A stretch of DNA of 20,082 nt from Bacillota bacterium (GTDB lineage: Bacteria > Bacillota_C > Negativicutes > Sporomusales > Sporomusaceae), in assembly GCA_023441125.1 (NCBI GenBank), contig JAEZQV010000283.1:1-20082 (forward strand), in the 5' to 3' direction. A program made the position numbers and the translations under genes. The notes under the pieces are model-generated. The model ran no database searches, was not told the DNA's origin, and saw nothing but the letters and a program-made list of their open reading frames with translations. Each line of letters opens with the position of its first letter. Position 1 is the first letter of the stretch. Of the stretch, positions 7,404 through 14,800 are shown one piece after another.

Positions 7404-8693
7404 TTACAAGTTCGCCACCAACCGGAGCCAATTTTCTTTTTTGGTAAAAATGTATTCGGCACTGAGGAAATCATGGAGCTTATAGCGGACGCCAAACTCG
7501 TTATAGTCTGTTTTGGGCACATGCTCAAAGCGGAACAGCCAGTCGTCGCCGGCATAATGAGTAAGCCAGATGACACTTTCCTGATCAGTAACATTGTACC
7601 GCAGGCCGCCCATCGTATTGGCCGTAAATTTATGGCCCCAGCCCGGTTCGAACTTCCAGGACCAGTTATCCGGGATAAACCTAAGTTCAAAATAAGCCTC
7701 ATCCCGTTTGCCTGTCCACTGACCAATATGCAGCTTGGCCGAGGTATTGTCTTCCTGCCGGCCCATATCCAGGTTTCCTTCCAGACTGACCCGGTATTTG
7801 GTAGTTTCGGCATTGAGCGTGATCGTGGTGTCCACTCCCGGATTAATGGCCGGCGTCAGCACCAGTCCGTACTTGGCGACAATCGGCTGTTTGGCGGCGG
7901 CGGCCAGCACGGCCGAGGTAAAATAGTCTTTATGCCGCTCAACAAAGGCTACCGGCAAGCCGCGCAGTCCGCCGGCCGCTTCCCGCACCGAGGGGCTGAC
8001 CTCGGTTAGCAGGATGTTGGGTATGGTCCGCGACCTGAGCGCAACCTGAACATTGTCAATGACCGGCCCGGTTGGGATCAGAGAAAGTTTGATATTGGTG
8101 TGCACGCCGGCGGTTATGTCCAGATTGCTCCGAAACTCCGGCAACTGACTTTCCAGCAGTTCCCGGATAACCGCCTTGGACACCCCGCCGGCCCAGGCCA
8201 CGGAATCTACCGGCAAACCAACCAGGACATTGGCTACCTGGTCTTCGATCCTACCCATGTCCTGGTTGATGAGTTTCATCGTATCCGGGGACAGGCCGGT
8301 GGTATCAATATCCAGCGAAATATCACGGATAATCTCGCCCCAGGGAGCCACCGTCACGGTAATACCGGTCGTTATACCCGGGGTAATGCTTACGTCTTCC
8401 ACAGTATAGCCGACAAGTACCCGGTCGAAGATTTCCCGGATCAGTTTCTCATAATTGGCCCTGTTGGTCTCAATGTCAGCCACGGTCCGCCCGCCAAGCA
8501 TCTGTTCGCTGACGGTCGTGATACTGGCCGTCATGCGTTTGGCCACCCGGTCGGGCGGCTGCTCGTCAGCCGTAATCGTCACCGTAATCTTGTCGACTGT
8601 AGCCGTGGCCGCCAGCACGGTGAGCGGCCAGGCCGCAAACAGCAGGCTCAATAGGCACAAATACAGAGTGTAACGCCGTTTATTGCTACTAAT
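7404..8693 (-). CDS. Outer-membrane protein with three POTRA-like units and a short C-terminal barrel; family not recognised
   Basis: I place the start at the ATT codon 8691-8693, giving 429 residues. It lies exactly 8 bases after a perfect AAGGAGG (8702-8708) and yields a normal signal peptide (M-SSNKRRYTLYL, hydrophobic core, cut after TVLA at about residue 28). The first conventional candidate, TTG at 8658-8660, has no ribosome site and would lose the basic n-region. Residues about 31-120, 121-215 and 216-296 look like three related units, each ending in a similar strand pair (SITPGITTGITVTV; DITAGVHTNIKLSL; VLTPAINPGVDTTITL), as in POTRA-type repeats. The last 130 residues alternate in strands rich in Trp, Tyr and Phe, suggesting a small barrel or partial sheet ending in VANL. 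It lies directly downstream of bamA and upstream of the ompH genes, so a role in barrel assembly or as a Bam accessory is plausible but inferred. Confidence 0.8.
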   Translation of the reverse strand: MSSNKRRYTLYLCLLSLLFAAWPLTVLAATATVDKITVTITADEQPPDRVAKRMTASITTVSEQMLGGRTVADIETNRANYEKLIREIFDRVLVGYTVEDVSITPGITTGITVTVAPWGEIIRDISLDIDTTGLSPDTMKLINQDMGRIEDQVANVLVGLPVDSVAWAGGVSKAVIRELLESQLPEFRSNLDITAGVHTNIKLSLIPTGPVIDNVQVALRSRTIPNILLTEVSPSVREAAGGLRGLPVAFVERHKDYFTSAVLAAAAKQPIVAKYGLVLTPAINPGVDTTITLNAETTKYRVSLEGNLDMGRQEDNTSAKLHIGQWTGKRDEAYFELRFIPDNWSWKFEPGWGHKFTANTMGGLRYNVTDQESVIWLTHYAGDDWLFRFEHVPKTDYNEFGVRYKLHDFLSAEYIFTKKENWLRLVANL

Positions 8694-8701
8694 GACGCAC
8701 G

Positions 8702-8708
8702 CCTCCTT
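8702..8708 (-). promoter_or_regulatory. Ribosome binding site that points to an ATT start codon
   Basis: AAGGAGG on the minus strand is a full anti-16S match. Eight bases after it comes ATT (8691-8693), in frame with the signal peptide and the downstream protein. No ATG, GTG or TTG lies in that frame at a usable distance. The nearby GTG is in a different frame that stops after two further codons. Confidence 0.7.
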
Positions 8709-8713
8709 AGTAA

Positions 8714-8740
8714 ACGAGTCAGGCCATAGGCCTGACTCGT
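8714..8740 (-). other. Perfect 12-pair hairpin between bamA and the POTRA-like gene
   Basis: ACGAGTCAGGCC (8714-8725) and its exact complement (8729-8740) form a 12-pair stem with a 3-base loop, starting about 12 bases after the bamA stop. On the minus strand it is followed by only TTTACT and then directly by the AAGGAGG site. It is therefore at best a leaky terminator, or an mRNA-stabilising or 3'-end element, and it could set the bamA to downstream expression ratio. Confidence 0.7.
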
Positions 8741-8752
8741 ATAGTAAGCTGG

Positions 8753-10471
8753 TTAGAACTGGCCGCCAAAGCTAAAGTGAGCGCGGCCGCCGTCCTCGCC
8801 TTTACCGTAATCGATACGGATCGGACCAATCGGGGTAGTTAAGCGAAGACCCACACCTACACTGTAGTGAAGGTCGTCGAGCTTATAGCCTTCCCCTTTC
8901 CAGGCGCCGCCGATATCACTGAAGACAACGCCCTGCACTTTACCGGCAACCGGGAAACGGTATTCGGCCGAGCCGGCCAGCATTTTGTCGCCTTCGAACT
9001 GGTCGTCTTTATAACCGCGCAAGGTGTCGGAACCGCCTACCGAGAACAGGCCTGCTTCCGGCATATGGCCGGTCGCATAGCCGGCCGTGAGGCGGGTGGC
9101 GATTACCTGGTCATGGCCAACTTTATAATATTTGCGGCCCTCAACCGTATACTTGTTGAAGTTGAAGTCGCCGCCCAGACCGGCAAATTCCGCCGATACC
9201 GATAAACGGGAACCCTCGGTCGGACTGAACACATTGTCACGGGAATCAAACACGTGCATCAGTGTGACACTGCGGGTCAAACCGAAATTATCCTTCAGGT
9301 ACTGGGCATTATTGGTATAGTCGGTGCCCTCATTATCCCACTGAACCCAGGTGTCTTCACGGTTCCGTAAGGTAATATAGTTTTGCGTATATTCACCGGT
9401 CGGTCGACCGAGTGTAACTTCAAAACCTTTGCGGTTCCTGTCATAAGTGGTATTCAAGTCACCGTCGGTATTATAGTCGCTATACTCGTTCGTCATGTTA
9501 AACACACTGAAACTCAGGGAAGTCTGTTTGCTGTCGATCCACGGCTTCGTATAGCTTACTTCATAGTTTCGGTTGCTGGTACCGCCGAATTCCCAGTGTA
9601 ATTTCACTTTGTCGCCGGTACCTCTAAAGTTATTATCCCCCAGTTCAATGATACCAATCATACCGTCGGCTTTGCTGTAACCGCCGCCGATAGAAAACAT
9701 ACCGGTTTTCTGCTCGACAACATTGGCCTCCAGCACAACGGCATTCGGTTCTTTGCCAGGGTTAAGCTTCATATTGACGTCTTCAAAGAGACCCAGGTTG
9801 TACACTTTTTGCATACTGCGACGGGCATCTTTTACGTTGAAGGCTTCACCCGGTTTCACTTTCATCTCCCGGGTAATAACATTGGTTTTGGTCTTTTCGT
9901 TGCCTTTGACAACAATGCCTTCCAGTACACCTTCGTTAATGGTCAGCGTCAGCACTCCGGCCGGCGACATAGCCACATCGCTTACTTTGGCCAGAATGTA
10001 GCCCTGATCGTGATAGTAGTCCTCAATGGAGCGAACATTGGCATTCAGCGTCCTGGTGTTCAATACACCGTCTTTGCCTGTGGTAACATATTCTTTAATC
10101 TTATCAGCCGGCACCTTGCTATTGCCTTTAATTACAATATCGGTGAGCTTTGGATTTTCCATTACCGTATACACGACTTGGACACCTTCAGGCACTTCTG
10201 TGAAGTTGGCAACAACATCAAAAAAGTAGCCCAAATCGTAAATGGCCTGCATGTCTTGCTTTACTTTGTCAGCCGTCAAAACATCGCCCGGACGGATTTT
10301 TACCACACCCATAACAGTACTTTCGGCAACTTGATTTATGCCGGTTACTGTTACAGCCGTAGCCGTCTTGCCTTCGATGTCTGCCGCGTAAGCAGGCAAG
10401 ACCATGCTCACAGCCATGCTTAGCACAATTGCTGCTGCTACAAGAAATTTCAACTGCTTAATGGTCTTCAT
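8753..10471 (-). CDS. bamA: Outer-membrane protein assembly factor BamA (three POTRA domains)
   Basis: BamA is the outer-membrane insertase for beta-barrel proteins. The 572-residue protein has a signal peptide cut after AYA (about residue 29). Three POTRA domains follow (about 36-107, 108-180, 181-255), with the typical GNEKTKTNVITREMKVKPGEAF block at the start of the third. A 16-strand type barrel spans about 258-572. The conserved loop-6 motif is GGSDTLRGY (479-487), the LRGY variant of VRGF, and the last residue is Phe. Enterobacterial BamA has five POTRA domains and about 800 residues; this shorter form fits other diderm Firmicutes. AGGAGG lies 6 bases before the ATG. It follows the 195-residue membrane protein by 23 bases. 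Confidence 0.96.
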   Translation of the reverse strand: MKTIKQLKFLVAAAIVLSMAVSMVLPAYAADIEGKTATAVTVTGINQVAESTVMGVVKIRPGDVLTADKVKQDMQAIYDLGYFFDVVANFTEVPEGVQVVYTVMENPKLTDIVIKGNSKVPADKIKEYVTTGKDGVLNTRTLNANVRSIEDYYHDQGYILAKVSDVAMSPAGVLTLTINEGVLEGIVVKGNEKTKTNVITREMKVKPGEAFNVKDARRSMQKVYNLGLFEDVNMKLNPGKEPNAVVLEANVVEQKTGMFSIGGGYSKADGMIGIIELGDNNFRGTGDKVKLHWEFGGTSNRNYEVSYTKPWIDSKQTSLSFSVFNMTNEYSDYNTDGDLNTTYDRNRKGFEVTLGRPTGEYTQNYITLRNREDTWVQWDNEGTDYTNNAQYLKDNFGLTRSVTLMHVFDSRDNVFSPTEGSRLSVSAEFAGLGGDFNFNKYTVEGRKYYKVGHDQVIATRLTAGYATGHMPEAGLFSVGGSDTLRGYKDDQFEGDKMLAGSAEYRFPVAGKVQGVVFSDIGGAWKGEGYKLDDLHYSVGVGLRLTTPIGPIRIDYGKGEDGGRAHFSFGGQF

Positions 10472-10494
10472 GCATTACCTCCTTATTAACTTTG

Positions 10495-11082
10495 TTATTG
10501 TCCACGCAAAGATTTTCCGGCTATTCGGATAAGTTTGTTAATCTCATCAGGCGTCAACGGCGTTTCCTGGGTCTGTCTGGCAGCCGGTGCTGCTTTGGCC
10601 GACTCTGCCGGCGGTGTAACCGGTTGCTGCGAGGTACCGGCCTGTTTGGGGCCGGTTACAGCCTGACCGGAATTTGACTCAACAGTCACCGTAAGCGAAG
10701 CAGAATCTGGTGTCGGCATTGTTGCTCCGGAACTGGCATTTGTCGGACTGGAACCGTTCACCACGGCCTGCGCCGGTTGTTCAACCGCTATAGGCCGTTG
10801 GGTGCTGTGACGGCTTATGCCCCATAAATAGCTGGCAGTCATCCCGCCGGCAGCAATAAAAATTGCCAGGCCAATGGCCAGACCATGCCGGAGAATAGGG
10901 TAGCGCTGCCGCCAATATTGGGGCCGGTGGGTCTCTTGGGCTCGCGTGAGTTCGGCCTGAGCCAAAAATAAATTCAGCTCGCCGCGAATATCACGGTCTT
11001 TGTCAAAAGCCTGCTCGGCTTCGGAAAGCCATTGCTGGGCTGAGGTAAGATGCTTGGTGATCTTTTGTTTACATTCCGCCAC
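10495..11082 (-). CDS. Single-pass membrane protein of unknown function between the sigma factor and bamA
   Basis: This protein has 195 residues from the GTG at 11080-11082, which lies 8 bases after AGGGGG. Two upstream in-frame GTGs (11089-11091, 11086-11088) overlap that site and are less likely. Residues 1-60 form a charged, probably helical, cytoplasmic domain (CKQKITKHLTSAQQWLSEAE; DIRGELNLFLAQAELTRAQ). One membrane helix lies at about 66-88. Residues about 92-170 are a Pro/Ser/Thr/Gln/Ala-rich linker, followed by a short C-terminal helix ending LTPDEINKLIRIAGKSLRGQ. I do not recognise the family. The topology, with a helical inner domain, one helix and a periplasmic tail, and the position next to a sigma factor are what an anti-sigma or envelope sensor would show. 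No zinc or other known anti-sigma motif is visible, so this is inference only. It opens the unit that contains bamA. Confidence 0.82.
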   Translation of the reverse strand: MAECKQKITKHLTSAQQWLSEAEQAFDKDRDIRGELNLFLAQAELTRAQETHRPQYWRQRYPILRHGLAIGLAIFIAAGGMTASYLWGISRHSTQRPIAVEQPAQAVVNGSSPTNASSGATMPTPDSASLTVTVESNSGQAVTGPKQAGTSQQPVTPPAESAKAAPAARQTQETPLTPDEINKLIRIAGKSLRGQ

Positions 11083-11096
11083 AATCACCACCCCCT

Positions 11097-11140
11097 ATTA
11101 TAAACACTTATTATAGTCCTGGGAAGAGGCCAGATTCTGG
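11097..11140 (-). promoter_or_regulatory. Possible promoter region: tandem -10 boxes and a small palindrome
   Basis: Two TATAAT boxes occur on the minus strand at 11110-11115 and 11097-11102. The first gives a leader of roughly 20 bases before the GTG start. No good -35 is visible at 17 bases. A palindrome CCAGAATCTGG (11130-11140) covers that area and could be an operator, or the site of an activator replacing the -35. It would drive the bamA unit. Confidence 0.45.
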
Positions 11141-11154
11141 TCATTGACAAATAA

Positions 11155-11186
11155 GCGAAAACGGGCAAATAATGCGATTAGCCCGT
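11155..11186 (-). terminator. Weak rho-independent terminator after the sigma factor gene
   Basis: ACGGGC (11161-11166) pairs with GCCCGT (11181-11186). An inner TAAT/ATTA pairing with a bulge can extend the stem to about 10 pairs. On the minus strand it is followed by TTTT and a T-rich run. It lies 46 bases after the sigma factor stop; termination may be partial. Confidence 0.5.
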
Positions 11187-11231
11187 CGATAGTAACTATT
11201 TCGTTGTATTTCGACCTGTTTACGCAGTTTT

Positions 11232-11870
11232 TCACCAATTACCCATTAACTTTGACAACATTCCCCGCAACCGGCGTATCCCCTGCTTCTGCAACCGGTA
11301 AATATGGGACACGCTGAGTTCCATATCGGCCGCCAAATCCTTGGGCTCGCAATCATTAAGATAGACACCGCTCAATACCTGATGCTCCTTGGCCGGCAGG
11401 CGGTTCATAGCCGTGCGGAGCTGCTCCACCAAAAAGTTCTGCTCGGCCTGCGCGGCCACCTCCAACTGCGCATCCACTAATAGATCGGCAATGGTGGCCT
11501 GGGTGTGATCGCCGCCCAGCGGACTGTCGATACACAGGAGACTGTCTTCCTGACACGACAAATGATTGATAATCCGGCCTTTAATGCGATGCACGGCAAA
11601 CAGGCTAAAGGCCACACCGCGGGTGTGGTCGTAGTTTTCCACCGCTTCAATGAGGCCGACAGTACCTTCCTGGATTATATCCAGCATAACGGTCTCAGGC
11701 AGCCGCCAGCGCATGGCTGTTTTGAAGACCAGCGGCTGATAGCTTTCAATAAGCTGACGGCGGCAACCGAGGTCGCCGCCCTCCTTAAAGCCTTGCCACA
11801 GCCCAGCTTCCTCTGTCGGCGCCAGTGTACGAATTTTTTTGAGTTCAGCCAGATATTGACTGAGTACCAT
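11232..11870 (-). CDS. RNA polymerase sigma-70 family factor, small, within the outer-membrane cluster
   Basis: This is a 212-residue sigma-70 family protein. Residues 1-35 (LSQYLAELKKIRTLAPTEEA) resemble region 1.2. Residues 37-105 are region 2, with core-binding and -10 recognition blocks (LIESYQPLVFK, DIIQEGTVGLIEAVENYD, FSLFAVHRIKGRIINHL). Residues 106-150 form a short linker resembling region 3.2 (IDSPLGGDHTQATIADLL). Residues 152-205 are region 4, with a helix-turn-helix (PKDLAADMELSVSHIYRLQKQGIRRLR). There is no region 1.1 and no full region 3, so it is an alternative factor related to the SigF/SigB/FliA-like group rather than the housekeeping one. The presence of regions 1.2 and 3.2 argues against a classical ECF. 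The ATG follows AAGGA at 8 bases and lies 21 bases after the tamB stop, so it is co-transcribed with tamB. Control of envelope genes is inferred from position. Confidence 0.9.
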   Translation of the reverse strand: MVLSQYLAELKKIRTLAPTEEAGLWQGFKEGGDLGCRRQLIESYQPLVFKTAMRWRLPETVMLDIIQEGTVGLIEAVENYDHTRGVAFSLFAVHRIKGRIINHLSCQEDSLLCIDSPLGGDHTQATIADLLVDAQLEVAAQAEQNFLVEQLRTAMNRLPAKEHQVLSGVYLNDCEPKDLAADMELSVSHIYRLQKQGIRRLRGMLSKLMGNW

Positions 11871-11891
11871 GCTATCAATCCTTTACATGAA

Positions 11892-14800
11892 TCAGAAAGC
11901 AAAGCGGGTTTCAATTGTCAGCTGACTTTTCGTTGGGCCGCCAACTGAGCCGCCTATTCCGATATTCTTAGTCAGATCATAGCGGAAGCCGAAACTGTTG
12001 TTATGCTGGTCAAGCCCCACACTATAATTAATTAATAATTTATCTGTAAGATATTTGCCAATCTGGATGTTGTATCCCTGGAACTGGTCATCATTCCGCG
12101 ACGAGCGGCTGCTAGAGTCAAACAGCGAGGAGCGCACCAATTGCAGTTCATCAACCCCCAGTGCATTCTGCAGGCTGCTTTCCACTTCGGCAATAAAGCG
12201 CATCTGCAGGCCGGCATCCAGCAGGCTGACCAGCTCATCCCGGCCAAAACTGCTGTCATGGGCCGTCGAGTCGTTCTTGGTGAAGTAACTGCCGCGCAGC
12301 GTCAGCAGGGATATGATTTCCTGCTGGCTCATCGCCGGTTCGGACGTCAGCGTAAGATCCATGGCCGAAGCCGGTCCGTTAATCGCCAGATTAATGGTTG
12401 TGCGCTCAAGCTTGGCCTGCGCCTGCAGCTTGATGACCGGCACGATGGATCGATACTGCGTAAATTCGGCGCTGCCGCTCAAAATGGTAAAACGGTTGGT
12501 CAGATATTTCACTGTGCCGCGTCGTGCTTCAATGCGCCCTGATGCTTCCGGCCGCTGCAGCGTCCCGGAAAACTTGACCGTGCCATCAGCCCGGAAATCA
12601 TACAGATACGGGTTATACAGCCGGACTTTGTCGCCGAGAATCAATTCGACATCCAGCCCGGCATCAAACGCTACCGGCTCGCTGTCTGGCAACGCCGGAA
12701 TATTGACTGTGGCATCGTCGACAGTCAGACGGCCGTAAAGATGCGGTTTGGCATGTTGGCTGGTTAGCGTCAGGATGCCGTCCACAGGACCGGAAAAATA
12801 CTTATGCTTGATCCCCAGACGGTTTAACGTCAGGGTCAGGTTATAGTCATCAAGCGCTAACCCGTTTACCCGGGCTGAGCCGGCGAGTGAATAGGAACCG
12901 CCGCCCATTTTCCCGTTAAACGCGTTTACATTTATTTTATCACCTTTAAACTGAATATCAACCCCTACATTTTGGATAGGGTCTGTCAGCGCCTTAAGCT
13001 TGACGGTCCCCTCGGTCACAGTAACATGACCGTCCAGGAGTGGCTGCGCCAGGGTACCGCCGATGTCGAGTTCACCGGTGGTCGGTCCAACCGCCCAGGC
13101 TACCTCATGGCTGAGCAGTGGCAGAATGCTTAAATCGGCATTGTCCAGCCGCACTTTCAGGTCCATGGTATCGGTGATATCGGCCTGGCTGCGCCCCTGG
13201 CTGTTTAAAGCCCGGAGCGGCACAACCCCGTAGGCGCTGGCCTTATAGGGGCCGCGGGCAACAAACAGCTGATTAACATGAATGCTGCCTTTATTGAAGA
13301 TTAACAAGCCATACAAATTATCAAATTCGGTGTTGGCGATACTGCCGTTTTTAACCTCCAACGATACCGCCACATTGGGATCGACGGTTGTGCCGGTAGC
13401 CTGGGCATTAAAACTAAACTGCCCCTTGGTTTCCACCGTAGTATCAAACAGGGCGGTCAGAATGCCGGTATCTATGGACCGGCCGCCCACTTCCAAATCA
13501 ATTTTTCCGTTTAAGTCAGCCTGCCCCTGGGCGACAAGCACGCCGTCCAGGCCCTGTTTGGCCATGAATTTATTGATGGTAATCACTTTATTGGCCAGTT
13601 CGGCATCAATGTCAACGCTATCCAGCAGATAGTTTTTCAGCTTGCCGTTGGTAATGGCCCCGCGCAATAAGACGTTAGGATTATGGAGATTGCCAGTTAA
13701 GACAATTTCCCCGTTTAGGGTGCCGTGAATACCATGATCAGGCACATTGGCAATGGCCAGAATGCCTGCCAGTTCACCGCCGGCAACCTGTAAGTGCCCG
13801 TCAATATCCTGGCTGTTAAGATTAAAACCGCCGGCAAACGCATACCTGCCTTCCCCCTGGTTAAAGCGCAAAGCAGTGATCTCGGCCTGCCCGTCATCAT
13901 AGTTTAAGCTGGCGGAAATATTTTTCAGTTCCTGGCCGTTCAGCATGACGCCGCTTGAGGTCAAAATGCCGCTGGCCTGAGGTTTGGCGATGGTGCCTGT
14001 AACTTGGCCGTTCAGATTAAATATGCCGGCCACCGGGTAAGGATAATTGATCTGCAGCCGCGCCGCATCGATATTTTCCGCCGTTACGGCGAAGTTCAGA
14101 CTGTTATCCGGCGCTACGGTGCCCGCTAATTTGATCTTGGCCGTCAGCGCCTGCACCGTAAGGGCATCCACTGTCAAAACGCCGTTGCTGCGCCGGTACG
14201 TGCCTTCGGCGTTAGCGACAAGATAGCCGGCGATACTGCCTGCCGTTAAATTTACCCTGCCCTGGATATCCAGGTTATTCACAGGACCGGTTACGGTCAT
14301 TTGCTGTTCAAGATTGCCGGTAATCGGTACGTCAGGCACCAGCACCCGGGCAAAGGTCTCGGCCCGCGCGGCATGCGTCGTCACGGCCAGGTCCACTACC
14401 GGCTGTTCGCCGCTCAGCACAATAGTGCCGGCTAATTCATGCCTGGCAGTTCCATTGGTGATAGCAACCTGTGCAAGCGCGATCCTGTCGCTCGCAGCAG
14501 TAAGCATGCCGGTGGCTTGCCCCAGCAGTTCCTGGTTCAGGCGAAAGGCATCGACCGTAAAATTCAGGCTGAGCTGCGGTTTGGCGGTTGTACCGGTCAG
14601 TTGACCGCGGAATTTGGTTTTGCCGGCAAATTGATAGTTGTTGACGGCGGTAAACGGCAGTTCCGCCAGTTCCAGGCCCTGGCCGCCAAGTCGTATGGCC
14701 AGGGTGTCACCTTCGATGGTACCGCTGGCCGCAAGCAGCCCGGAGGGCAGAATCATATCAAAATGCCTGATCTGGATACTGCCGCCGGCTTTCTCGACAA

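Noticed and set aside
8658..8660. TTG as the start of the POTRA-like protein
   Set aside because: It has no ribosome site and would give a signal peptide without its positive charges. The upstream ATT with AAGGAGG fits better.
9809..10423. 204-codon plus-strand open frame
   Set aside because: It is fully antisense to bamA with no ribosome site. The bamA product is unmistakable.
11188..11200. ATAGTAACTAT palindrome after the sigma gene
   Set aside because: It is short, not associated with a promoter, and lies upstream of a terminator, so there is no reason to assign a function.
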